This document shows positions 10,073-18,844 of a stretch of DNA of 64,000 nucleotides, piece after piece. The notes below the pieces were generated by a model. It was not told the DNA's origin. It worked only from the letters and a program-made list of their open reading frames with translations, and ran no database searches. The position numbers and the translations under genes were made by a program. Source of the stretch: Akkermansiaceae bacterium (lineage in GTDB: Bacteria > Verrucomicrobiota > Verrucomicrobiia > Verrucomicrobiales > Akkermansiaceae); NCBI GenBank assembly GCA_019634595.1, contig JAHCBC010000006.1:1-64000 (forward strand), given 5' to 3'. How positions within the stretch are numbered: the stretch's first letter is position 1; each line of letters opens with the position of its first letter.

Positions 10073-11473
10073 TCACTCCACCGCTTTCGCGATCTGGAGC
10101 AGCTTCGCCTCGCCGAGGTGCGGGCCGAGGAGCTGGACGCCAACGGGCAGCTTGGTGTCGCCGTCGTAGTCGACGGTGCCTGCGGGCACGGAGATGGCGG
10201 GGATGCCTGCCAAGTTTGCGGCGATGGTGTAGATGTCCGCCAGGTAGTCCTGGAGCGGATCATTTCCCGCCGCGCCCAGCTTCCGCGCCGGGGCGGGGGC
10301 GACGGGTGAAAGGATGGCGTCCACCGTTTCGAAAGCGGTCTCGAAGTCGCGGCGGATCAGCGTGCGGACCTTCTGCGCGCGGCTGTAGTAGGCATCGTAG
10401 TAGCCGGAGGAAAGGACGTAGGTGCCCAGGATGATGCGGCGCTTCACCTCGTCCCCGAAGCCTTCCTCGCGGGACTTTTTGTAGAGGTCGATGATGTCAG
10501 CCGGGTTCGCGGCGCGGTGGCCGTAGCGGATGCCATCAAACCGGGAAAGGTTCGACGATGCCTCCGCCGGGGCGATGACGTAGTAGGTGGCGACGGCGTA
10601 TTCCGTGTGCGGCAGGGAGATTTCCACCAGCTCCGCGCCCTGTGCCTTCAGCTTGTCAGCGGCGGCGTGGATGAGCTTCAGCACGCCGGGGTCGATGCCC
10701 TCGCCGAAGTATTCCTTCGGCAGGCCGATTTTCAGGCCCTTCACGCCCGCATGCAGGTTCGCGGAGTAGTCCGGCACCGGCTCGTCCAGGCTGGTGGAGT
10801 CCGCGGGATCGAATCCCGCGATGGCCTGCAGCACCAGCGCGGCGTCCTCCACGGAGTGGGTGAACGTGCCGATCTGGTCGAGCGAGGAGGCGAAGGCGAC
10901 CAGCCCGTAGCGGGAAACGCGGCCGTAGGATGGCTTCAGGCCGACCACGCCGCAGTGGGACGCTGGCTGGCGGATGGACCCGCCGGTGTCCGAGCCGAGC
11001 GCGGCGACGGCGGTGCGGTCCGCCACGGCGGCGGCGCTGCCGCCGGAGGAACCACCGGGGATGCGGCCCGGGGCGGCGGGGTTGAGCGTCTTGCCCAGCG
11101 CGGAGTTCTCCGTCGCGGAACCCATGGCGAACTCATCCATGTTCGTCCGGCCGAAGGGGATGGCCCCGGCGGCGCGCAGCTTGGTGATGACGGTGGCGTT
11201 GTAGGGCGCGCGGTAGTTTTCCAGGAACTTCGAGGCGCAGGTGCACGGCTGGCCCAGCACGTTCATGTTGTCCTTGATGGCGATGGGCACGCCGCCCAGC
11301 GGCAGGGAAAGGTCCGCGTCCGCGGCCTCCGCCAGCGCGGACTCCAGATCATGGGAAAGGTAGGCGCCGGTCAGGCCGTCACGCGCGGCGATCTCACCGG
11401 CGAGTTTTTCCAGGGCGGCGGCGGGTGTGGTTTCGCCGGAAACGAGCTGTTGGCGAAGGGAGGTGATGGTCAT
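10073..11473 (-). CDS. gatA: Aspartyl/glutamyl-tRNA amidotransferase subunit A
   Basis: 466 residues, an amidase-signature enzyme. It is the glutaminase subunit of GatCAB, which converts Glu-tRNA(Gln) or Asp-tRNA(Asn) to the amidated forms. The Ser-cisSer-Lys triad is present: Lys67 (IAIKDN), Ser142 (PGGSSGGS) and Ser166 (DTGGSIRQPAS). MTITSLRQQLVSG at 11471-11473 is a typical GatA start. gatC lies 100 bases upstream on the same strand; gatB is not in the window. The spacer 11474-11573 contains an imperfect inverted repeat built from GATGGTGGATGG-like units, so the pair is separated by repeat DNA rather than tightly coupled. Confidence 0.96.
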   Translation of the reverse strand: MTITSLRQQLVSGETTPAAALEKLAGEIAARDGLTGAYLSHDLESALAEAADADLSLPLGGVPIAIKDNMNVLGQPCTCASKFLENYRAPYNATVITKLRAAGAIPFGRTNMDEFAMGSATENSALGKTLNPAAPGRIPGGSSGGSAAAVADRTAVAALGSDTGGSIRQPASHCGVVGLKPSYGRVSRYGLVAFASSLDQIGTFTHSVEDAALVLQAIAGFDPADSTSLDEPVPDYSANLHAGVKGLKIGLPKEYFGEGIDPGVLKLIHAAADKLKAQGAELVEISLPHTEYAVATYYVIAPAEASSNLSRFDGIRYGHRAANPADIIDLYKKSREEGFGDEVKRRIILGTYVLSSGYYDAYYSRAQKVRTLIRRDFETAFETVDAILSPVAPAPARKLGAAGNDPLQDYLADIYTIAANLAGIPAISVPAGTVDYDGDTKLPVGVQLLGPHLGEAKLLQIAKAVE

Positions 11474-11573
11474 GGATGGAAAGTGGGAGAGTGGATAGTA
11501 GATGGTGGATGGTCTGAAGAGCGACGCCGTGGAAGTCTGTCCATCAACCATCAACTCTCCACCATCGACTTTT

Positions 11574-11867
11574 TCAGGCGTCCGCGACGACTTTCGGCAC
11601 GCGGATCTGTCCCTGCGCCTGGTCCGGGGCGTTCTGGAGCACGGCTTCCGGGGCGAGGCTTTCGTGCGGGACGTCATCCCGCATGCGGCCGAAGATGGGG
11701 GCGGAGTAGGACGTTGCCTCCACGCCGCTGACGTCCAGTGCGGTGAGCGTCTCCACGTGGCCGAGGATTTTCTCAAGCTGCGGCTGGAACTTCGCGATTT
11801 CGTCTGGGGTCAGTTCGAGACGGGCCAGTTCGGCGATCCGTTCGACTTCGATGGCGGGCTGCGACAT
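11574..11867 (-). CDS. gatC: Aspartyl/glutamyl-tRNA amidotransferase subunit C
   Basis: 97 residues, the usual size. It starts MSQPAIEVERIAELARLELTPDEIAKF, and the C-terminal part APIFGRMRDDVP...LQNAPDQAQGQIRVPKV is characteristic. The protein stabilises GatA and links it to GatB. The start at 11865-11867 was chosen over an upstream extension because it matches the family. It is divergent from the isomerase-like gene at 11957. Confidence 0.95.
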   Translation of the reverse strand: MSQPAIEVERIAELARLELTPDEIAKFQPQLEKILGHVETLTALDVSGVEATSYSAPIFGRMRDDVPHESLAPEAVLQNAPDQAQGQIRVPKVVADA

Positions 11868-11956
11868 GGGCGGAGCGTCGGGAAACGGCGGGAAACTTCC
11901 AAGTTTAAGTTTGCCCTTTCGCGCCGCCGGGAACCGCGCAAACTTCCGGGCACCGT

Positions 11957-12799
11957 ATGAAAATCCAACTGTTGTCATTGTTCGCGCTGGTTGCCGGTGC
12001 GCTGTGCGCCTCCGCGGAGACGTTTTCGGAATCCGCCGGCCTCCAGCTCTACTCGCTGAGGGACCAGTTCAAGAAGGACGTCCCCGGCACCATGGAGTGG
12101 GTGGGCAAGCAGGGCTTCAAGGAAGTCGAGCTGGCCACCACCTACGGCTTGGGTGCGGAGGAGTTCCTCGCGCTGCTCAAGAAGAACGGCCTCACCGCCA
12201 TCGCCGGGCACTACCCGTATGACCGCTACAAGTCCGAGCCGGAGAAAGTCGCCGCGGAGGCGAAGGCGCTGGGGCTGAAATACGCCGGTGTCGCGTGGAT
12301 TCCGCACAAGGACGGCTTTGACGAGCAGGACACCCGGGACGCCGCGGAGGTCTTCAACAAGGCGGGTGCCGCGCTGAAAAAGGAGGGCATCCAGTTCTAC
12401 TACCACATCCACGGCTATGAGTTCCACAAGCACGGCGACGGCACCCTGTTCGACCTGCTGATGGAGCTGACGGACAAGGACACCGTGGCCTACCAGCTCG
12501 ACACCCTGTGGGCCGTCCTGCCGGACCAGGACCCCGTCGCCCTGCTGAAGAAGTATGGCTCCCGCTGGCAGCTCATGCACCTGAAGGACCTCAAGAAGGG
12601 CGTGGCGCTGGGCAACCACTCCGGCGGCACGGACGTGAAGAACGACGTCCCCCTCGGCACCGGCCAGATGGACTGGCCTGCCATCCTTAAGGCGGCCAAG
12701 GAAGTCGGCGTGAAATACTACTTCATCGAGGACGAATCCCCCACCTCCGTGGAGCAGATCCCGCAGTCCGTCGAGTATCTGAAGACCGTGAAATGGTGA
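11957..12799 (+). CDS. Exported sugar phosphate isomerase/epimerase-like TIM barrel
   Basis: 280 residues. The Sec signal peptide MKIQLLSLFALVAGALCASA is cleaved near residue 20. The mature part follows the xylose-isomerase-like barrel pattern: AGLQLYSLRDQF, GFKEVELA, YHIHGYEF (metal-binding His region), VAYQLDTLWAV, WQLMHLKDLKKG and YYFIEDESP. Export suggests action on extracellular or periplasmic carbohydrate rather than a sugar phosphate. Such exported members are abundant in Verrucomicrobiota and Planctomycetota. It is followed by a long 3' region ending in a strong terminator. Confidence 0.85.
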   Translation: MKIQLLSLFALVAGALCASAETFSESAGLQLYSLRDQFKKDVPGTMEWVGKQGFKEVELATTYGLGAEEFLALLKKNGLTAIAGHYPYDRYKSEPEKVAAEAKALGLKYAGVAWIPHKDGFDEQDTRDAAEVFNKAGAALKKEGIQFYYHIHGYEFHKHGDGTLFDLLMELTDKDTVAYQLDTLWAVLPDQDPVALLKKYGSRWQLMHLKDLKKGVALGNHSGGTDVKNDVPLGTGQMDWPAILKAAKEVGVKYYFIEDESPTSVEQIPQSVEYLKTVKW

Positions 12800-12962
12800 T
12801 TTTCAAAAAAACCGAAGTTTTTTCCAAAAAGTTTGAACGGTTCGTATTCAGGAATGTCTGACCTTATGAAAGCGCGCTTCACGGCGTGTTTTATGTAAGG
12901 GTGTTAACAGCAAATCGTTCGCTATCCCTCCCATGGGTGTGGGTTAAGAGGTAGAAAACGTT

Positions 12963-13000
12963 CGCCGCCGGAGGTGGGACCCTCCGGCGGCGCTTTTTTT
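12963..13000 (+). terminator. Strong intrinsic terminator
   Basis: A 12-bp perfect GC stem (CGCCGCCGGAGG at 12963-12974 with its complement at 12981-12992), a 6-base loop and seven T residues at 12994-13000. It ends transcription from the isomerase-like gene or from a short RNA starting after 12800. Confidence 0.85.
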
Positions 13001-13057
13001 GGGGATTTTCGTAAAATGCTGCGATCGCCGGAGCGTTCCATTCCATGGCGTCCTGCG

Positions 13058-13119
13058 GGGTGGGTGCCGGGGCATTGCGGCAGCTTGTGGAGTGCGGCGG
13101 CCTTCCGCCGCTTTGGGGG
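13058..13119 (+). repeat. 62-bp direct repeat, copy 1
   Basis: Matches 13255-13316 at 61 of 62 positions. It contains a palindromic core GCGGCGGCCTTCCGCCGC. Together with copy 2 it frames a 135-bp segment. Confidence 0.8.
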
Positions 13120-13254
13120 TGGATGGCACATGCCGGATGATGTGGGGAAAACCACGACGTCCCAACTTGCGGATGGTATCTTCATTTTGGGGCGAGCCCT
13201 GCCTGCTACTGATAGCGGCAGAGACTGCCGCACTCCATGACGCTGCCGCGTTCA

Positions 13255-13316
13255 GGGTGGGTGCCGGGGCATTGCGGCAGCTTATGGAGTGCGGCGGCCT
13301 TCCGCCGCTTTGGGGG
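13255..13316 (+). repeat. 62-bp direct repeat, copy 2
   Basis: Second copy of the unit at 13058-13119. Its ATGGAGTGCGGC (13284-13295) is also inverted at 13228-13239, so this copy sits in a larger palindrome. Confidence 0.8.
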
Positions 13317-13373
13317 ATGAGGTCACCCAGGAAGACGGTGCGGGCAACCAAGGTGCGGATGGCATGCTTGATG

Positions 13374-13544
13374 GGCAGGGATGGTTTTCCAAACCGTCCG
13401 GCGGGGGCGGTGCCTGATGCCTCATGGTGTCCGTTCTCCTGGCGTGGTTCCCCCTCAGAGAAGCCGCGCAAGGTCATCAGGGATAGGGATCACGGGATAC
13501 TGGGACATTCACCCCGCCTGACGGTTTGGAAAACCGTCCCTGCC
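13374..13544. repeat. 171-bp element with 25-bp inverted ends
   Basis: The ends 13374-13398 and 13520-13544 are inverted copies with 24 of 25 matches (GGCAGGGAxGGTTTTCC...). The centre has no coding frame. The layout resembles a small non-autonomous inverted-repeat element, though I see no clear target duplication. Confidence 0.6.
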
Positions 13545-13578
13545 AAAGAATGCCGTCGCTCCCGTTGATGGCAGACCC

Positions 13579-15237
13579 TCAGCGGCTTTCCTCCAGCGTG
13601 CGGATGGTCGCCGCAGCCTTCTCCGCCTCCGCCTTCATGCCGGCCCCTTGGTAGGCCAGTTGCAGGCTGCGGAGGGTGTCGATGTCGTTGGGGAACTGGC
13701 GGAGGGCTTCCTCATACGTCTCGGCGGCATCTTTCTGCCTGCCGACGGTCATGAAATAATCGCCCACCCGTGAGGTCATGGGGGCCAGGATGGCGGGAGG
13801 GAACATCAGCGAGGAGGGGCGCTGGCGGTCGGACGCGGAGCGGAACCAGTTGTAGGCGGAGCCCCGGGCGGCGGGTGGACTGGCAAGAGCGATGCGGCCG
13901 TTCAGCTCGCTGGCGAGCACCTCCATCGCCCGGAACGCGCGGTGCCAGGCGGAGCGTTCCCCGCCCTGGGAGGAGGCCGTCTGGAGCTTTTCAAAGGCGG
14001 TGCCATGCTTCGCAAGGGCGGCGGCGGTGATCTTCGCCTCTTCCAGTTTTCCGGTTTCCGCGGAGCGTTTCGCATCAAGGGCGATCCGCAGGGCGTCGAT
14101 CCACCAGGATGCGAGCGACGTCTCGCGGGTGGCTTTGAGGGTGTCCGGTTTTGGCAGGGAGTTGAGGGCCTCCTCCGTGTTTCCCGGCAGGCCGCGTTTC
14201 ATGAGCAGGCGGGCGGGGAGGGTGCGTGCCTCCCACAGCAGGATGCGTGCCCCCGGGGAGCCGGGGCGGCCTTCGGGGAGCGGGATCTCGGCCACCCGGC
14301 GCGCGGCGGCATAGGCCGTTTCGAAGTCACCGTTCGAAGACACCGCGATGATGCGGTAGCACTCCGCCTTCACCCATTCCGGGCAATCCGCAAGGGGGGC
14401 TTTCTCGGTTTCCCTCCAGCGTTCGAAAAGGGTGGTGGCGCGGCCAAAGGCGGACGTCGCCTTGCCGTGGTTGCCGCACCGCCATTCGTAGTGGCCCAGC
14501 AGGTGGAAGTATGGCGCGTAGTTCGGGGCCATCTGCGCGAGTTTCCTCGCCAGTTCCAGTGAACCGGTGAGGTCCGGAGCCTCCGCCCGGATGAGCAGCA
14601 GCGCGTGGAGGGGCAGCGGGCTTTCCGGGTGCTTGGCAATCAGCGCTTCCAGCGTTTTTTCGGCTTTCTCCTGGTCCGGTGTGGGCTCCCCCAGGTCATC
14701 ATAGCCGGAACGGCTGAAAAGAGCGGCCAGGATGGCGGTTTGGAGATCATTCGGGAATTTTTCGGACACTTTGTGGAAAGCGTTTGCGGCCTCGTTCACG
14801 CCGTCGGTGAGGAATTTGATGAGTCCGAAGGCGTAGCCGCGCTCCAGTTCATTTCCCTTTCCCTGGTTGATCAGCTCCATGAGGCGCTCGCTGGCGGCGA
14901 TGCGGGCCTCGTCGGTTTCCGGGGAAGGGGAGAGCAGGCACATCACCATCCCCCAGTGGGCCAGCAGGCACTCCGGGTCTTCCTTCATGGCGACGGCGAA
15001 ATGACGGCTCGCCTCGAACTCCCAGCCTCCGTTCAGGTGGTTCATCCCCTGGATCACATGGGCCTGCGCCTTTTCCGTGGATGCGGTCACGGCCATCCGC
15101 AGGCCGCCTTTGATCTCGATGGGTGTAGGCTCACCCAGTTCCCGCACTGGGGCGGGGATCGCTTTTTCCACGGGAGGCATCTCCGCTGCCAGTCCGATTG
15201 CCGCCGCCGCGATCCATGCGATGATCCACAGTTTCAT
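13579..15237 (-). CDS. Exported TPR-repeat protein (552 aa)
   Basis: The signal peptide MKLWIIAWIAAAAIGLAAE is followed by helical tetratricopeptide-like repeats: HVIQGMNHLNGGWEFEASRH, ECLLAHWGMVMC, YAPYFHLLGHYEWRCGNHGK and, at the C-terminus, MTVGRQKDAAETYEEALRQF. The N-terminal layout (animals-to-food style `NHLNGGWEFEASRHFAVAMK`) resembles tetratricopeptide proteins of unknown role in Planctomycetota and Verrucomicrobiota. Protein-protein contact in the periplasm is the safest inference. The start at 15235-15237 gives the signal peptide; the frame is open 16 codons further. It is divergent from proC. Confidence 0.7.
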   Translation of the reverse strand: MKLWIIAWIAAAAIGLAAEMPPVEKAIPAPVRELGEPTPIEIKGGLRMAVTASTEKAQAHVIQGMNHLNGGWEFEASRHFAVAMKEDPECLLAHWGMVMCLLSPSPETDEARIAASERLMELINQGKGNELERGYAFGLIKFLTDGVNEAANAFHKVSEKFPNDLQTAILAALFSRSGYDDLGEPTPDQEKAEKTLEALIAKHPESPLPLHALLLIRAEAPDLTGSLELARKLAQMAPNYAPYFHLLGHYEWRCGNHGKATSAFGRATTLFERWRETEKAPLADCPEWVKAECYRIIAVSSNGDFETAYAAARRVAEIPLPEGRPGSPGARILLWEARTLPARLLMKRGLPGNTEEALNSLPKPDTLKATRETSLASWWIDALRIALDAKRSAETGKLEEAKITAAALAKHGTAFEKLQTASSQGGERSAWHRAFRAMEVLASELNGRIALASPPAARGSAYNWFRSASDRQRPSSLMFPPAILAPMTSRVGDYFMTVGRQKDAAETYEEALRQFPNDIDTLRSLQLAYQGAGMKAEAEKAAATIRTLEESR

Positions 15238-15321
15238 GGCCGGAACCATCGGCGGGCGGCCCTGTTTCTCCAAGTAAAATGACACTGGCGTGGTGCCGGG
15301 CGGCTTCGTTAGAGTCCGCCC

Positions 15322-16128
15322 ATGAAACTCGGTGTCATCGGTTGCGGGAAAATGGGGACGGCTCTGGTGGAGGGCGCGGTGAAGGCAGGGGTGACCCGGC
15401 CCGCGGACATCACCGGCTGTGATCCATTTCCCGCGGCCAGGGAGGCGTTCGTGAAGGCGACCGGAGCCTCCGTCGCCGGGAGCGCCGCCGGGGTGGCCTC
15501 AGCGAGCGAGGTGATCCTGCTGGCCACCAAGCCCCAGGACATCGCCGGGGCGCTTTCGGAAATCGCCGGGGCCGCCGCCGGAAAGCCGTTGCTGGTGATT
15601 TCCATCGCTGCCGGTGTGACCTTGGCAGCCCTTGAGGACGCGGCTCCGGAAAACCTCCGTATCATCCGGGCGATGCCGAACACCCCCGCCCTGGTGGGCA
15701 AGGGGGCGGCCGGGTATTGCCTCGGTTCCCGTGCCACTGCGGAAGATGCGGCGGCGGCGGAGGCGCTGCTCGGTGCCGTCGGTCTGGCGGTCCGGGTTCC
15801 TGAAAAGCTGATGGATGCCGTCACCGGCCTGTCCGGCAGTGGTCCGGCGTATGTTTATCTGGTCATCGAGGCACTGGCGGATGGCGGCGTGAAGGTCGGC
15901 CTGCCACGGGCGGATGCCATCCGGCTTGCCGCGCAGACGGTCGCCGGAGCGGCGGCCATGGTGCTGGAGACGGGGGAGCACCCCGCGGTCCTCAAGGACA
16001 TGGTGACCTCCCCCGGTGGCACGACCATCGCCGGACTTGCGGAACTGGAGAAATCCGGCGTCCGCAGCGGCTTCATCGGAGCGGTGGACGCCGCCACCCG
16101 GCGCGCCACGGAGCTGGGGGCGAAGTAG
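15322..16128 (+). CDS. proC: Pyrroline-5-carboxylate reductase
   Basis: 268 residues, the normal length. It catalyses the last step of proline synthesis with NAD(P)H. The Rossmann motif GVIGCGKMGTAL is at the N-terminus. The family signatures AMPNTPALVGKGAAG, GLSGSGPAY and MVTSPGGTTIAGLAELEKSG are all present. The start MKLGVIGCGKMG fits the family. It is followed after 59 bases by an envelope lipoprotein gene on the same strand. Confidence 0.96.
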   Translation: MKLGVIGCGKMGTALVEGAVKAGVTRPADITGCDPFPAAREAFVKATGASVAGSAAGVASASEVILLATKPQDIAGALSEIAGAAAGKPLLVISIAAGVTLAALEDAAPENLRIIRAMPNTPALVGKGAAGYCLGSRATAEDAAAAEALLGAVGLAVRVPEKLMDAVTGLSGSGPAYVYLVIEALADGGVKVGLPRADAIRLAAQTVAGAAAMVLETGEHPAVLKDMVTSPGGTTIAGLAELEKSGVRSGFIGAVDAATRRATELGAK

Positions 16129-16187
16129 CCTGCGCCCGCGCGTATTTTGCGCTTCACGCGGAAAGCGTTAAATGGATCATTCAGCGC

Positions 16188-17129
16188 ATGACCCCAAGGT
16201 TCATCTATCCGCTGGCACTGGGTGCCGCTGCCGCCATCCTCCTTGTTTCCTGTGGCAGCTCGAAGGATGACCTGCCGATCATGGCGGGGGATACCTCCGG
16301 AGCCTCATCGGCCGGTGAGGGTCTTTACCAGCAGGCAAAGGCAGCGGATGACGCGGGCAAGGTGAAGAAGGCCATCAAACTCTATGATGACACGGCCACC
16401 CGCTATCCTTTCGCCCCTTCGTCCGCCCAGGCGCGTTTCCGCCAGGCGGAACTCCTGCAGCAGCAGGGTGAGGTGCTGGACTCGTTCGCAGCCTATCAGC
16501 AGCTTCTCACCCGCTTCCAGGGCAGCGGCCTCTACAGCACCGCGCTGGACCGGCAGGCGGCCATGGCCCAGTCCGCCGCGGACGGGGATATAAAGTCCGG
16601 CTTCCTCGGCATCAAATCGAAGCTGTCCCTCGACAAGACGGTGGAGATGCTCGGCCAGGTGCGTGACAACGCCCCGCGCTCCCGCACCGCTTCCAAGGCG
16701 CAGTTCACCGTCGGCCAGCTTTACGAATCGAAGAAAAAGCACAAGGAGGCCATCGCGGCCTACCGCCAGCTCGTGCGGGAGCAACCGGAAGCCCCGGAGG
16801 CCCCTGAAGCGCTTTTCCGCGTCGGTGACATCCTCGTCAACCAGGCGGACCAAGGGAACCAGAACCGTGCGACGCTGGACCTCGCCAGCGAGGCGTTCAA
16901 CGACTACCTCATGCAATACCCGGGCCACTCTAAGAATGCGGAGGCCCGCCGGAAGATTGCCAGCCTGGGCAGCCGGGATGTCGAGCGCACCTTTGAAACC
17001 GCCGAGTTCTATAACCGCACCGGACAGTTCGAGTCCGCGAAGATCTACTACCGTGACGTCGTGAAACGGTCGTCCTACGGCAAGACCCACGATGCGGCGA
17101 AAGCCCGCCTCAAGGAACTCGGCGAGTGA
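16188..17129 (+). CDS. BamD/YfiO-like TPR lipoprotein
   Basis: 313 residues. A signal peptide with lipobox LLVSC (Cys about residue 22) is followed by TPR-like helices: GLYQQAKAADDAGKVKKAIK, RYPFAPSSAQARFRQAELL and AIAAYRQLVREQPEAPEAPEA. This is the pattern of the outer-membrane assembly lipoprotein BamD and of related lipoproteins. An LptE-like gene follows 24 bases later, which supports a role in outer-membrane biogenesis. I cannot tell whether it is the true BamD or a paralogue. Confidence 0.8.
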   Translation: MTPRFIYPLALGAAAAILLVSCGSSKDDLPIMAGDTSGASSAGEGLYQQAKAADDAGKVKKAIKLYDDTATRYPFAPSSAQARFRQAELLQQQGEVLDSFAAYQQLLTRFQGSGLYSTALDRQAAMAQSAADGDIKSGFLGIKSKLSLDKTVEMLGQVRDNAPRSRTASKAQFTVGQLYESKKKHKEAIAAYRQLVREQPEAPEAPEALFRVGDILVNQADQGNQNRATLDLASEAFNDYLMQYPGHSKNAEARRKIASLGSRDVERTFETAEFYNRTGQFESAKIYYRDVVKRSSYGKTHDAAKARLKELGE

Positions 17130-17153
17130 GATGACACCCATCCGGAACCATTC

Positions 17154-17663
17154 ATGAAACCGATCCACCTTCTGGTCCTTCCGCTGCTCCTGCTTTCGTC
17201 CTGTGCCGGTTACCGGCTCGGGGGAGGGAAGCCGGCGTCCCTGTCCTCGGTGACGACCATTTCCGTCCCGATGTTCAAGAATGAGACCCAGCACCCGCGT
17301 GCCGAAGCCATCGCCACCTCGGCCGTGGCGGCGGCGTTGTCGCAGGATGGCACTTACAAGGTGTCCTCCACCGACCACGCGGACGCCATCCTGGAAGGGA
17401 CGCTTGAGAAGATCGGATACACCTCCATCCGCGGCACCCGCATGGACACCCTCCTGCCGGAAGAACTGCACAACGACGTGGAAATTTCCTGGGTGCTGAA
17501 GGACGCGCGGGACCCCACCAAGACGCTGGCTTCCGGAAAGTCCACCGGAAAGAGCCAGTTGTTCGTGGACACCAACCTACAGACCGCGAGGAACAACGCC
17601 CTGCCTGACGCGCTCGAGCGTGCGGGCGAATCGTTGGTCTCCACCTTGGCCAACGGCTACTGA
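17154..17663 (+). CDS. lptE: LptE-like LPS assembly lipoprotein
   Basis: 169 residues with lipobox LLSSC (Cys about residue 17) followed at once by AGYRLGGGKP, then VTTISVPMFKNETQHPRAE and a C-terminal NALPDALERAGESLVSTLANGY. This is the general pattern of the LptE/RlpB family, which plugs the LptD barrel for lipopolysaccharide export. It follows the BamD-like gene closely. Between it and moxR lie 149 bases that include a fragment resembling a dispersed repeat near 17692-17740. Confidence 0.8.
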   Translation: MKPIHLLVLPLLLLSSCAGYRLGGGKPASLSSVTTISVPMFKNETQHPRAEAIATSAVAAALSQDGTYKVSSTDHADAILEGTLEKIGYTSIRGTRMDTLLPEELHNDVEISWVLKDARDPTKTLASGKSTGKSQLFVDTNLQTARNNALPDALERAGESLVSTLANGY

Positions 17664-17812
17664 GCGGTGTCCCGCCGGAGGGAAGTTCCCTGAAACCGAA
17701 AGGAACACAGATAAACACAGGGAAACCCTTGTTCTGTAAGGAATTTTCGCGTGTTCCCGAGTTTTCTTGTAAGGGGATGTGAGTGGTTGGTGTAGAGGTT
17801 GGCCAACCGCCC

Positions 17813-18844
17813 ATGTCCACTCCTTCCGTCGCTGGAACACAGCGAGAACTCGAAATCAATCCCGCCGATGTCGCAGCCTGCCGCGAGACCTACGCGGCCA
17901 TCCAGCAGGAACTCGCGAAAGTCATCGTCGGCCAGTCAAAGGTCGTTGAGGAAATCCTGATCTCCATCTTCACGCGGAGCCACGCGCTCCTGGTGGGGGT
18001 GCCCGGCTTGGCGAAGACCCTCCTCATTTCCACCTTGGCGGACACGCTGAAGATGTCCTTCCGCCGCATCCAGTTCACCCCGGACCTGATGCCCAGTGAC
18101 ATCACCGGTACGGAGGTGATCTATCAGGATCCGGTTTCTGGTGAGAAGCAGTTCAAGTTCCTGCCCGGCCCGTTGTTCTCGAACATCGTCCTCGCGGACG
18201 AAATCAACCGGACTCCGCCGAAGACCCAGGCCGCCATGCTCGAGGCCATGCAGGAGCGCCGCGTGACCGTCGGTGGCGTGACCCGGCCACTGCCGTCGCC
18301 GTTCTTCGTCCTCGCGACCCAGAACCCGCTGGAGCAGGAGGGCACCTACCCGCTGCCGGAGGCGCAGCTCGACCGTTTCATGTTCCTCATCCACGTCGGC
18401 TATCCGGACGCGGAGGAGGAGCTGCAGGTCATGAAGCGCGGCACCAGCGGCAAGGGGGAGAAGCCCCAGCCGGTCCTCGATGGCGAGGCGATCATCCGTC
18501 TCCAGGAGATCGTCAAGGCGCTGCCGGTCGCCGATCATGTTTTCCGGTATGCGCGTGACATCGTCCGCAGCACCCGCCCGCGGGAGGAAGGCGCGCTGGA
18601 CTACTGCAAGCAGTACCTCAGCTTCGGCGCGGGCCCGCGCGCCAGCCTCAGCCTCATCATGGCGGCGAAGGCCCACGCGCTCATCAACGGGCAGGTGTAT
18701 GTCGGCTGCGAGAACGTTGCCGCCGTCGCCCCATCGATCATGCGCCACCGCATCGCGCCGAATTTCTCGGCACAGAGCGAGGGCATCACCCCGGACGACG
18801 TCATCGCGAAGGTTCTGAGCGCGATCCCGAAACATGACGCCTGA
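17813..18844 (+). CDS. MoxR-family AAA+ ATPase
   Basis: 343 residues. Walker A is GVPGLAKT (62-69) and Walker B ends VLADE (126-130), followed by INRTPPKTQAAMLEAMQERR and FVLATQNPLEQEGTYPLPEAQLDRF. MoxR ATPases act as chaperones that assemble or activate complexes, typically with DUF58 and von Willebrand proteins encoded alongside, exactly as here. The ATG at 17813 was preferred to a GTG at 17783 because the extra ten residues are not family-like. The stop overlaps the start of the DUF58 gene. Confidence 0.93.
   Translation: MSTPSVAGTQRELEINPADVAACRETYAAIQQELAKVIVGQSKVVEEILISIFTRSHALLVGVPGLAKTLLISTLADTLKMSFRRIQFTPDLMPSDITGTEVIYQDPVSGEKQFKFLPGPLFSNIVLADEINRTPPKTQAAMLEAMQERRVTVGGVTRPLPSPFFVLATQNPLEQEGTYPLPEAQLDRFMFLIHVGYPDAEEELQVMKRGTSGKGEKPQPVLDGEAIIRLQEIVKALPVADHVFRYARDIVRSTRPREEGALDYCKQYLSFGAGPRASLSLIMAAKAHALINGQVYVGCENVAAVAPSIMRHRIAPNFSAQSEGITPDDVIAKVLSAIPKHDA

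Larger units (their letters stand above)
12800..13578. other. Intergenic region: long 3' segment, terminator, then repeat block
   Basis: About 780 bases without a credible gene. 12800-12962 is more AT-rich than its surroundings and could be a 3' untranslated region or a small RNA. A terminator follows at 12963-13000. 13058-13570 is a block of direct and inverted repeats listed separately. Short open frames here are made of repeat sequence. Confidence 0.7.

Noticed and set aside
14605..15282. 225-codon plus-strand frame antisense to the TPR protein
   Set aside because: No motif, high-GC shadow; the minus frame has signal peptide and repeats.
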